The position numbers and the translations under genes are program-made. Shown in pieces: positions 1 to 6,542 of a stretch of DNA of 7,587 nt. The DNA lies in contig JAEWWO010000327.1 in the NCBI GenBank assembly GCA_023396345.1, forward strand, positions 1 through 7,587, given 5' to 3'. This stretch comes from Bacteroidota bacterium (GTDB taxonomy: Bacteria > Bacteroidota > Bacteroidia > Chitinophagales > Chitinophagaceae). Position 1 is the stretch's first letter, and each line of letters opens with the position of its first letter. The notes beneath the pieces are model-generated. The model was not told the origin of the DNA. It saw nothing but the letters and a program-made list of their open reading frames with translations, and searched no databases.

Positions 1-1685
1 CTGATTTTAAACTCGTAAATCTGATTAGAATTTTGTATGAATACCCGGATAAAGTACCTGCAAATATTCGTAAAAATATAGATGAAGTATTGCTTGGGTT
101 TCGTTATTGGATGGATGAGCCCGGAGAAAATTCGATGTGCTACTGGAGCGAAAATCATCAGATACTCTTTGCTTCAGCGGAATATTTAATTTGTAATTTG
201 TATAGCGATAAAATTTTCACAAACAGCAATCTTACAGGCGAACAACATAAAAACAAAGCACGCCAACGTATTCTTGATTGGCTGGAAATGCGATGGCTGC
301 ATGGTTTTACGGAATTTTATTCAGGAACTTATTACATTGAAGATATAGCAGCACTGATTAATTTAATAGATTATACAGATGATGAAGAAATAAAAATAAA
401 ATCACAGATTGTACTTGATTTGTTGTTCTATGATATAAGCACACAATCCAATAATTACTTTTTCACTACGGTAAGTGGCAGGGCATATAAAGACAACAGA
501 ACGGGTACGCAAAATAATCTGGGTGGTGCCGTAAATCTTTTAAAAGAGGATAGTCTGCAAGTACATCATGGTTTGTTGAATGGATTGTATAACACAGAAT
601 ATAAGCTGCCGCAGGTTTTTAAAGAAATTGCAAGAGATACTGGCAATATTGTTACCCAACAAAAAAACGGGATGAATCTCAACCAATTCAAAAAATCGGA
701 ATACAATAAAGCAGATGAAAAAGGAATGATGATGCAGTGGGGAATGGAAGCCTTTGTAAATCCACAGATTATAAGAAATACGATGCAGACTGTTAGAGAA
801 AATAATATGTTCTCTAATGATTTTCTGAAAGATTTAAAGATGCTGGATTTTACACTTATAAGATGGCTGCATTTGGAACCTTTGATTGTACGCTTGCTGA
901 ATATTCCACAGCAGGGCAAAGCCATTCAGGAGGCGAATACGTATACTTACAAAACGAAAGATTATTCACTGTATAGTGTACAAAATTATCATCCGGGTAC
1001 ATATGCCGATCAGCATCATATTGCAGGAATGAATGTGGGCAATCATTTCAGCGTATTTCATACACACCCTGCGAGAGAAAAAAATGTAGATATTCATTCA
1101 CCAAACTATTGGGTAGGCTATGGCAGATTACCGCATGTAGTACAGAATGAAAATATAAGTATGGCGATTTATGCAATTGATAAGTATAAAAATATGATGG
1201 AGAAAGAACTGCCTGATTATACGTATGCTTATTTTCCAAAAGAAAAATTTGATACAGTATACATAGAAAATAATTATGCATTTGGCAGGAAGGAAAATAC
1301 ATATGTAGCATTGATTGCTTACAATAAATTAAGTTACAGAGATGAAAAAAATGAAGAATTAATTCAACAGGGGAAAAATACTTTCTGGATTATGCAGGCA
1401 GGCAGTTCAGAAACAGACGGTTCTTTCAATGAATTTAAAAAGAGAATCCTTCAAAATAAAGTAAGCTATAATGCTAAGCAGAAACAATTAATTTATCATT
1501 CTGAAAATAAAAAATTGGAATTGAATTATCAGAAAGATTTTGCTGTAAATAATATTATAGTAAATAATAATTATCCCCGTTTCAGTACTGCCTATGCCAA
1601 AGTGAATAAGACCGGACTTTTTATTGAACACAATAATCAAACTCTCTATTTAGACTTTTATAATTTAAAGAGAGAGGAGCGATAA
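1..1685 (+). CDS. Large uncharacterised protein, 5' end outside the window; possible polysaccharide-lyase-like toroid fold
   Basis: The frame is open from base 3 to the TAA at 1683-1685, giving 560 visible residues, and has no stop before the left edge. The gene therefore starts outside the window, and the TTG at 33 is not a credible start. The first part is rich in helices, with a notable segment MCYWSENHQILF at bases 135-170. The later part looks beta-rich, with a His-rich stretch ending in FHTHP (1056-1070) and an aromatic YWVGYG motif starting at 1107. I recall similar unannotated proteins in Firmicutes and Actinobacteria. The order helical domain then beta-sandwich resembles heparinase II/III or chondroitin AC lyase architecture, but this is inference and no catalytic residues could be assigned. 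No type IX C-terminal sorting domain is evident; the protein ends in a charged KREER tail. It converges with gldM. Base composition is AT-rich compared with gldM. The coding call is secure, the function is not. Confidence 0.85.
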   Translation, partial: DFKLVNLIRILYEYPDKVPANIRKNIDEVLLGFRYWMDEPGENSMCYWSENHQILFASAEYLICNLYSDKIFTNSNLTGEQHKNKARQRILDWLEMRWLHGFTEFYSGTYYIEDIAALINLIDYTDDEEIKIKSQIVLDLLFYDISTQSNNYFFTTVSGRAYKDNRTGTQNNLGGAVNLLKEDSLQVHHGLLNGLYNTEYKLPQVFKEIARDTGNIVTQQKNGMNLNQFKKSEYNKADEKGMMMQWGMEAFVNPQIIRNTMQTVRENNMFSNDFLKDLKMLDFTLIRWLHLEPLIVRLLNIPQQGKAIQEANTYTYKTKDYSLYSVQNYHPGTYADQHHIAGMNVGNHFSVFHTHPAREKNVDIHSPNYWVGYGRLPHVVQNENISMAIYAIDKYKNMMEKELPDYTYAYFPKEKFDTVYIENNYAFGRKENTYVALIAYNKLSYRDEKNEELIQQGKNTFWIMQAGSSETDGSFNEFKKRILQNKVSYNAKQKQLIYHSENKKLELNYQKDFAVNNIIVNNNYPRFSTAYAKVNKTGLFIEHNNQTLYLDFYNLKREER

Positions 1686-1733
1686 GATATACCGAAAATA
1701 TCTAACTTTGTCATTAAATTATTTTTTGACAAG
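1685..1733. terminator. Two weak hairpins in the convergent gap before gldM (possible terminator)
   Basis: AGATAT at 1685-1690 pairs with ATATCT at 1698-1703 around a 7-base loop. TTTGTCA at 1707-1713 pairs with TGACAAG at 1727-1733, including one wobble, around a 13-base AT-rich loop. Neither is GC-rich nor followed by a clean T tract. The position between two convergent genes is right for a bidirectional terminator, but the stems are poor. Confidence 0.25.
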
Positions 1734-1827
1734 AGACAACTCAAATATTAAACAGGAATTTTTTCACACTTTAAAATAGGTATGCGAAAAGTTTTTTATT
1801 GGCAAAAAAGTATTTTTCTTCTTTATC

Positions 1828-3345
1828 CTAATACAAATTAAATGCAATAGGCGCCAGTGTTCTTGTGCCGCCGGGTCCTGAAGCTTTTATTTCGTCAATG
1901 GTAATGGTTGTGCCGGGTCTGGCTCTTTCTATCAATGATGCCGCAGGTGCAAATGAATTGCCTGATACAGCTCTGTACATAAATTCAGGAAAGCCTGCTC
2001 CGTTAAACGTAATGGTGTAGCCGGTTACGTTAAAGCGTACACCTTCAAAAATAAAGTTTTCCAACTCTGCACGCACACCACTTTGCGCTTTAAAATCACT
2101 TACACGCATTCTGCCTCCTTTGCTTGCACCCACCATTGCAATCGGTGGCGGTACAGACCTTACGCGTACTTGTTCCTCAATAGTAGTTTTACCGTCAGAT
2201 ATGGTCATGGTTGCATTGCCTGCGCGTGTTACTCTTACTAAAAATTTACCATTGCCTTGCGGAGTTACCGTACCGTTGTTGATAGATACACGAAGTTTAT
2301 CGGCACTACTACCGCTTCCACCACCTACAGATACCGGATTGTCTAATCCTATGTACAAAACTTTTACGGCATCAAAGCTTACGTTTAAGCCTGTAGGCGA
2401 ACCTACCACGTAAGTGATATCTTTGGTAAGGGTAGAGGTAGTGCCATCCGGTTTTACAAATGATACATTCACTCTTCTTGTATAAGTACCCGGTCTTCCC
2501 GCTACGGTTTTGTATTCTGCAAGTCCGTCGGCGTTAAGCGGAACATGTGCGCCATCAATAGTTACATTAGGTCGGGCATCTTTGCTGAATGCGCCAATAC
2601 CTGCGGTAATGGAGAATTCCTGTCCGGGCAACAGATATTGTGCATTGGCAACAGCCAGTGCCTGAAACTGGTCGTAAATTACCTGCACCTGACCAATTCT
2701 GTTGTGGCAGTATTCTACAACCTGCGCTTCGGAGTTTTTAATATCGTTTTGAAATTTCGTGAGTATGGTGGCTGCTGCAACTGTTGGTGTCATTCTGAAA
2801 TAAGCTGCTTCCCAGGTATTGTTGCTTTTATCATCCACTTTTGGCATAGATAAATCAATGGGGAGAGAGTTTTCAAATGTGGACTGGATATCAGGATGAA
2901 TAGCCAGCAAACTGGTTTTATATTCTTTTAATTTATTGAATAACTCCTTACCGTATTTTTCTTCAACCAGTAATCTTGTTGGTACATCTGTATTTCCTTC
3001 TTCATATTCTCCGGTTTCCTTATCTAAGTTAGATTCGCCAATGATTCTGTTCTTCAGACTTTCGATATAGGCAACCATATCAGAGGAAAGTTCTCTTGCC
3101 TGTTGCGCTTTAGGTTCCCATACCTGAGCCAGTTCGCGTGATTTGGGGTCGTTTAATTTTTCCTGAAGAGAAGTAAAAATAGTTTGGTTCTTTTTGTCAA
3201 CCGTTGCATTAGAGTTGAGTAAACTTTGGTTGATGGTTTTATAGGAGTTCAGTATTTCGGACGATACATTCAGTGCCAGCAATGCTGTCAGCACCAAATA
3301 CATCAGGTTAATCATCTTCTGCCGCGGCTCACGAGGTAAAGCCAT
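1828..3345 (-). CDS. gldM: GldM, type IX secretion/gliding motor subunit
   Basis: The product is 505 residues, close to the usual GldM length of about 510. GldM forms the periplasm-spanning shaft of the GldLM motor, which uses the proton gradient to drive type IX secretion and, in gliding species, motility. The N-terminus carries the family signature PRQKMINLMYLV (residues 7-18) followed by one membrane helix (about 11-31). R8 lies where I recall the Flavobacterium johnsoniae Arg9, which interacts with the GldL glutamate. Residues of roughly 35-225 form a helical domain. After this come beta-rich periplasmic domains with the typical VLYIGLDNP segment at 329-337 and a proline-rich junction near 398-401. 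The gene lies 45 bases downstream of gldL on the same strand, so co-transcription is likely. The ATG at 3345 gives the canonical N-terminus. gldN, which normally follows, is absent; a convergent unrelated gene is there instead. Confidence 0.96.
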   Translation of the reverse strand: MALPREPRQKMINLMYLVLTALLALNVSSEILNSYKTINQSLLNSNATVDKKNQTIFTSLQEKLNDPKSRELAQVWEPKAQQARELSSDMVAYIESLKNRIIGESNLDKETGEYEEGNTDVPTRLLVEEKYGKELFNKLKEYKTSLLAIHPDIQSTFENSLPIDLSMPKVDDKSNNTWEAAYFRMTPTVAAATILTKFQNDIKNSEAQVVEYCHNRIGQVQVIYDQFQALAVANAQYLLPGQEFSITAGIGAFSKDARPNVTIDGAHVPLNADGLAEYKTVAGRPGTYTRRVNVSFVKPDGTTSTLTKDITYVVGSPTGLNVSFDAVKVLYIGLDNPVSVGGGSGSSADKLRVSINNGTVTPQGNGKFLVRVTRAGNATMTISDGKTTIEEQVRVRSVPPPIAMVGASKGGRMRVSDFKAQSGVRAELENFIFEGVRFNVTGYTITFNGAGFPEFMYRAVSGNSFAPAASLIERARPGTTITIDEIKASGPGGTRTLAPIAFNLY

Positions 3346-3390
3346 AATTCAATTCGTTTATTTTAGATTTACTTTTTCGGGTTTGTTGTC

Positions 3391-4101
3391 TTAGCTGTTT
3401 TTACCTTGCATAGCAGTAATCATACCGCCGTAAATTTGATTCAGTTTAGCCAGATTGGTGGCAAGGGCAGCCATTTCCTTCTGCGTTTTTTGTGCGTCTT
3501 CTGCACTGTCTGCAATAGCTGCAGAAGCTTCGGAAAGTTTACCGTAAAAAGTATTCAGGTTATTGAGCGATGTTGTAGCTTCCTGCATTTTTTGAGCATA
3601 TTCGTCAGTATTTACAATACTTCCCGATGCGCTACTGAGTTTGCTCAAAGTATTTTCGAGCGACTTAAATCCGTCACTGAGTTTCTGGATAGATTCAGGC
3701 GTGATATCTGTATGCTGAAACAGTCTGTCCATTTGTCCTTGCGGAACGTATGTGCTTCCGCCACCACCGGCTACTGCAACAGCAGGAACACCTTGCAAAT
3801 TTCCTCCCGAAATCACAGAGCCGCCACCGCTGCCGGTTACAATCACTCTGTCGTGTCCGTTGTCATCGGCAGAATTACCCAGTTCATCCACTTTTTTAGG
3901 AGGGAAGAAGGCATAGCGCAGAGCAAAGGTCAAAAACACAAAAGCTTCTGTGTACAAACCCACTTCCAGCCATGTGTTAGGATCGCCGATAGGAGATTTA
4001 TGTGTGATTTTAAAAAGAGCACCCAAAAGTACGGGTACTGCGGCCAATGAATATAGAACTTCCAGTATTCTGTCTATCGGTCTTAATTTCTCTCCTGCCA
4101 T
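3391..4101 (-). CDS. gldL: GldL, type IX secretion/gliding motor membrane subunit
   Basis: The product is 236 residues. GldL forms an inner-membrane ring around the GldM helices and couples proton flow to rotation. Two membrane helices are visible at about residues 12-33 and 44-66. Y17, K31, H34 and E52 sit at positions that match the F. johnsoniae residues Tyr13, Lys27, His30 and Glu49 as I recall them, so the proton-handling set looks intact. A Gly/Ser/Val-rich linker (about 88-118) leads to a long cytoplasmic helical region (about 130-236) starting with the family-typical TDITPESIQKL. Within it, a NLNTFYGKL-like unit near 181-189 recurs as KLNQIYGGM near 219-227, 38 residues later. The linker is somewhat long, and the protein is slightly larger than the roughly 215-residue Flavobacterium form. 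gldM follows 45 bases downstream. gldK, the usual upstream neighbour, is not present. Confidence 0.95.
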   Translation of the reverse strand: MAGEKLRPIDRILEVLYSLAAVPVLLGALFKITHKSPIGDPNTWLEVGLYTEAFVFLTFALRYAFFPPKKVDELGNSADDNGHDRVIVTGSGGGSVISGGNLQGVPAVAVAGGGGSTYVPQGQMDRLFQHTDITPESIQKLSDGFKSLENTLSKLSSASGSIVNTDEYAQKMQEATTSLNNLNTFYGKLSEASAAIADSAEDAQKTQKEMAALATNLAKLNQIYGGMITAMQGKNS

Positions 4102-4207
4102 AATGTGTTTTTATGCCTGATTTTAAATGTTTTCTGCTGATTACAGATGTAATAACGTGAAATAATGATTTATATTTTATTTTCTTTCACAAATTATAAA
4201 AATCGAG

Positions 4208-4215
4208 CAAATGTA
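4208..4215 (-). promoter_or_regulatory. Possible -7 element upstream of gldL
   Basis: The minus strand reads TACATTTG, an exact match to the Bacteroidota -7 consensus TAnnTTTG, about 105 bases before the gldL start. No TTG is found at the expected 17-23 base distance upstream, so only half of the promoter is supported. It would give a leader of roughly 100 bases. Confidence 0.3.
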
Positions 4216-4244
4216 CGATATATTAATGTGGAATAGAGGGCGTT

Positions 4245-4354
4245 TTCATTGTTCATTATTAATTATTCCTTATTTATTAAAAAAGACTGCTTGGTCACTA
4301 CGCTACGCTTCATTCCTCGCAGTGACGTTGTACGTTATTGCGAAAAAATCGTAA
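4245..4354. repeat. Composite intergenic repeat, copy 1 (five heptamers + palindromic core + tail hairpin)
   Basis: This 110-base element has three parts. Bases 4245-4279 are five 7-base units close to TTCATTA. Bases 4280-4354 are a 75-base core that aligns without gaps to copy 2 at 5049-5123, with 10 mismatches by hand count (about 87% identity). The core holds a hairpin, GTCACT at 4294-4299 with AGTGAC at 4321-4326, and ends in a second hairpin TTGCGA-AAAAA-TCGTAA at 4338-4354. On the minus strand an ACTGC/GCAGT pairing is followed by CTTTTTT, so it could also end transcription of the membrane-protein gene whose stop lies 12 bases away. The core resembles the GTCATTGCGAG...GAAGCAATC class of palindromic intergenic repeats that I recall from several bacterial phyla. 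Confidence 0.85.
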
Positions 4355-4366
4355 CGTGGTGGAGAT

Positions 4367-4948
4367 TTATTTTCGAGAGGTTTCAAATACTTTGTACAAA
4401 TTATCTGATAATCCCCAAGCGTAGATAGTGCTGTCAAATTGAGCTTTAGATATTGTATCAACAACTGAGTTAGTTTGACGCCATTGAGACATTGTAAAAT
4501 ATCTTACTGAATCTCTTAAAATATTAGGGACAATAAATTTACTATTCAGTAGTAAGTTCTCTTTTTGATTAATAAATTCATCAGTGACACTATATATATC
4601 AAAAATATCCTTCTCAATTGATTTGCTGAAATGTAGAATACTGTCTGTGGAATAAGATATATATCTTTCTTCTGATTTGGATGAATAATCGTAAAACATA
4701 GTAGAATCAATTTGAGGCAAATGATATTTTGTCCAAAATCTTTGTTCACTCCACAAAGAATAATTATGATCTCCCCGGCTCTGAAGCAGAAAAAGTATCA
4801 GCACAATAATATAAAGAACTCCTCTACCTACATACTTTCCGGTATTGTTAAGATTAGGCTTTTTGTCTTGTGTATAAAGGATTAATCCTATAAATCCAAT
4901 TACTACAAAACAAGCAATTAAAATATAGAGAAAATGCTCTGTTTTCAT
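4367..4948 (-). CDS. Hypothetical two-helix membrane protein
   Basis: I do not recognise this family. The frame opens at 4990, but I prefer the ATG at 4948 (MKTEHF), which is preceded by an A-rich AAAAATAATAAA stretch typical of Bacteroidota starts and puts a membrane helix directly after a short N-terminus. This gives 193 residues. A first hydrophobic helix (about residues 6-26 of this form) is followed by a basic loop with KKPNLNNTGK, then a second helix (about 43-57). The remaining 135 or so residues are polar, rich in Ser, Tyr, Asp and Ile, and probably form a soluble domain. The basic loop suggests it is cytoplasmic, which would place the C-terminal domain in the periplasm, but the positive-inside argument is weak. 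The gene is visibly more AT-rich than gldM and lies between two direct copies of the composite repeat, with no partner gene on its strand close by. It may be lineage-specific. Confidence 0.75.
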   Translation of the reverse strand: MKTEHFLYILIACFVVIGFIGLILYTQDKKPNLNNTGKYVGRGVLYIIVLILFLLQSRGDHNYSLWSEQRFWTKYHLPQIDSTMFYDYSSKSEERYISYSTDSILHFSKSIEKDIFDIYSVTDEFINQKENLLLNSKFIVPNILRDSVRYFTMSQWRQTNSVVDTISKAQFDSTIYAWGLSDNLYKVFETSRK

Positions 4949-5020
4949 TTTATTATTTTTCCGGATTGTCAGATATCCGTTGTAAATCAACTGCTTGTAG
5001 GTTGTTGATTTACTTTATTT

Positions 5021-5123
5021 TTCATTATTCATTATTAATTCTTCATTAAAAAAGACTGCTTCGTCAATACGTTTCGCTTCATTCCTCACAGTGATGTTGA
5101 GCGTCTTTGCGAAAAAATCGTAA
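5021..5123. repeat. Composite intergenic repeat, copy 2 (four heptamers + degenerate core + tail hairpin)
   Basis: This is a direct copy of the element at 4245-4354. It has four TTCATTA-like units in strict 7-base phase (5021-5048), then the 75-base core (5049-5123). It is 103 bases long, exactly one heptamer shorter than copy 1. The main hairpin is weakened: GTCAAT at 5063-5068 faces AGTGAT at 5090-5095, with one mismatch and one G-T pair. The tail hairpin at 5107-5123 is identical to that of copy 1. It lies downstream of the AMP nucleosidase gene in the same orientation relative to that gene as copy 1 has to the membrane-protein gene. Confidence 0.85.
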
Positions 5124-5131
5124 GAAATAAA

Positions 5132-5195
5132 ACTTAATACTCATCACCTATAACCCAACCCCCATAACTTAAAACTTTTCAACTTACAAACTTTC
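5132..5195. repeat. Degenerate heptamer-phased array next to the amn stop codon
   Basis: Units beginning with AC (one begins CC) recur every 7 bases at 5132, 5139, 5146, 5153, 5160, 5167 and 5174, then at 8-base steps at 5182 and 5190. A rough consensus is ACYYAWA (ACTTAAA, ACCTATA, ACTCATC are examples). The array ends against the TGA of the AMP nucleosidase gene. It is distinct in sequence from the TTCATTA heptamers of the composite repeat 8 bases further along. No coding frame is apparent. Confidence 0.6.
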
Positions 5196-5966
5196 TCAAT
5201 ATCTTAAATGCCTTACCGTAAGTCCGTTGTTGATTAATTGTTTCAGGGATTCTATGCCTATTTTTAAATGATTTTCTACATAGTTTTTTGTAATGAGTTT
5301 ATCGCTTTTAGCTGTTTTTACTCCTTCGGGTATCATGGGTTGGTCGCTCACTAAGAGCAATGCACCTGTTGGTATTTTATTGTAAAATCCAACGGTAAAG
5401 ATGGTGGCAGTTTCCATGTCCACCGCATAGGCTCTTATTTTGATCAGATATTTTTTAAACTCTGCATCGTGCTCCCACACACGGCGGTTGGTGGTGTACA
5501 CAGTACCTGTCCAGTAGTCTACTTTAAAATCACGAATAGTGGTTGATATGGCTTTCTGCAAAGCAAAGGCAGGCAGGGCGGGCACTTCAGGCGGAAAATA
5601 ATCGTCAGATGTACCTTCTCCACGAATGGCAGCTATCGGAAGAATTAAATCGCCCAGCTTATTGCGTTTTTTTAGTCCGCCACATTTACCCAAAAACAAT
5701 GCGGCTTTTGGTTTTATTGCTGAAAGCAAATCCATAATGGTTGCAGCTCCCGGGCTCCCCATTCCGAAGTTGATAATCGTAATATCGTCTGCCGTGGCGC
5801 AGGTAAATGGTTTGTCTCTGCCTACTACATGCACATTGTGCCATTTGGCAAACAAATCTACATAGTTTCCAAAATTGGTAAGCAAAATATACTCGCCAAA
5901 ATTTTTAAGTTTCTGTCCGGTATAGCGTTCCAGCCAGTCGGCAACAATTTCACTTCTTGTATCCAT
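5196..5966 (-). CDS. amn: AMP nucleosidase (short Bacteroidota form)
   Basis: The 256-residue product is predicted to hydrolyse AMP to adenine and ribose 5-phosphate in the cytoplasm, a purine salvage and adenylate-balancing reaction. It has the nucleoside phosphorylase/hydrolase (PNP_UDP) fold: the glycine-rich phosphate-site segment GMGSPGA (68-74), FLGKCGG (91-97), the AMP-nucleosidase-type AIRGEGTSDDYFPPEVPA (113-130), DMETATIF (183-190, with M184-E185 in the ribose-binding place) and SDQP (207-210), whose D208 matches the catalytic Asp of the fold. It covers only the catalytic domain; the E. coli enzyme is about 484 residues with an extra N-terminal domain. The family motif set argues against a plain purine or uridine phosphorylase. 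It is divergent from the gene at 6023, with 56 bases between them. No convincing promoter was found there. Its 3' flank carries a heptamer array and a composite repeat. Confidence 0.93.
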   Translation of the reverse strand: MDTRSEIVADWLERYTGQKLKNFGEYILLTNFGNYVDLFAKWHNVHVVGRDKPFTCATADDITIINFGMGSPGAATIMDLLSAIKPKAALFLGKCGGLKKRNKLGDLILPIAAIRGEGTSDDYFPPEVPALPAFALQKAISTTIRDFKVDYWTGTVYTTNRRVWEHDAEFKKYLIKIRAYAVDMETATIFTVGFYNKIPTGALLLVSDQPMIPEGVKTAKSDKLITKNYVENHLKIGIESLKQLINNGLTVRHLRY

Positions 5967-6022
5967 AAAGCTTTATTATTTATGCTAATATCGTACTTTT
6001 ATGTCAATTTTTATATTTTCTG

Positions 6023-6466
6023 ATGATAGTAATTGATTATCCTGCTCCTGCATTTAAAATAAAAGAAGAACAATCCGGCACCTATATCTGCGACAGCATT
6101 CGCCGCAAATGGATACTGCTTACTCCCGAAGAATGGGTACGGCAGAATTTTATTGCTTATATGATAAAGGAGAAGAATTATCCGGCAGAAGTAATTGCTG
6201 TTGAAAAAACAATTCATATAGGCGAATTGAAAAAAAGATTCGACATCGTTGTTTTCAAAAATATGCAACCCTGGATAATAGTGGAATGCAAAGAACCGGG
6301 CGTGCCGCTTGATGTGCAGGTGTTTGAGCAATTGTCGCATTACAACAGAACGTTATCGGGCAGTTATTTGCTTATTACCAACGGAACCTATACAAAAGGC
6401 TGGCAGGTAAACACAGGTATTTTTCACGAAATCAATCAGTTGCCCGACTGGCAAACATCGGAATAA
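6023..6466 (+). CDS. Stand-alone HsdR N-terminal-like (PD-(D/E)xK) protein
   Basis: The 147-residue product resembles the N-terminal nuclease domain of type I restriction HsdR subunits (HSDR_N_2 type), here as a complete small protein without the helicase part. A PD-(D/E)xK core is visible: D74 in KKRFDIVVF, then E88-C89-K90 in WIIVECKEP. It is followed by the Q103-LSH-Y107 pattern, matching the QxxxY motif known from HsdR and RecB-like nucleases. GELKKRFDIVV and SGSYLLITNG are typical strands of this fold. Small proteins of this kind are common as single genes in Bacteroidota genomes; their role is not known to me, and no methylase or specificity subunit is nearby. The ATG at 6023 lies just after an AT-rich gap and starts the conserved region directly. 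DNA cleavage is inferred only from the intact motif. Confidence 0.85.
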   Translation: MIVIDYPAPAFKIKEEQSGTYICDSIRRKWILLTPEEWVRQNFIAYMIKEKNYPAEVIAVEKTIHIGELKKRFDIVVFKNMQPWIIVECKEPGVPLDVQVFEQLSHYNRTLSGSYLLITNGTYTKGWQVNTGIFHEINQLPDWQTSE

Positions 6467-6485
6467 AAAATATTGGTGATAACAA

Positions 6486-6516
6486 TTGTTTGCTTTATAA
6501 AGTTTATTTATGTTTG
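6486..6516 (+). promoter_or_regulatory. Bacteroidota-type promoter upstream of the ccmC-like gene
   Basis: TTG at 6486-6488 and TATGTTTG at 6509-6516 are separated by 20 bases, matching the -33 TTG and -7 TAnnTTTG pattern of Bacteroidota primary sigma factors. The predicted start of transcription is about 6522, roughly 20 bases before the ATG at 6543. The -33 element lies inside the 10-base palindrome AACAATTGTT (6481-6490), which could be an operator, though it may be chance. Confidence 0.5.
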
Positions 6517-6542
6517 TGTATTAAAAAATTTTTGAACGACTA

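Noticed and set aside
33..35. TTG as the start codon of the first gene
   Set aside because: The same frame is open upstream to the window edge and reads as plausible protein, so the gene is truncated by the window and does not start there.
1740..1827. gldM terminator built from A/T tracts near 1793-1812
   Set aside because: The only pairing is a run of T with a run of A without any GC, which is expected by chance in such AT-rich sequence.
3406..4050. 214-codon open frame opposite gldL
   Set aside because: It lies entirely inside a clear gldL on the other strand, has a Cys/Arg/His/Phe-rich composition typical of antisense shadows, and shows no family features.
4949..4990. Longer start (ATG at 4990) for the membrane-protein gene
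   Set aside because: The added 14 residues look like translated upstream sequence, and the ATG at 4948 has a better A-rich leader and N-terminus before the first helix.
4245..5123. Insertion sequence or composite transposon bounded by the repeats
   Set aside because: The gene inside shows no transposase or recombinase motifs, and the repeats lack terminal inverted ends or visible target duplications.
5021..5195. CRISPR array
   Set aside because: The repeat units are 7 bases long and contiguous, with no spacers of 25-40 bases and no cas genes.
5967..6022. Divergent promoters between amn and the HsdR-N-like gene
   Set aside because: A TTGACA on the minus strand (6002-6007) has only a poor -10 at 17 bases and would leave a leader of a few bases. 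On the plus strand TACTTTTA lacks the final G and has no TTG at the right distance.
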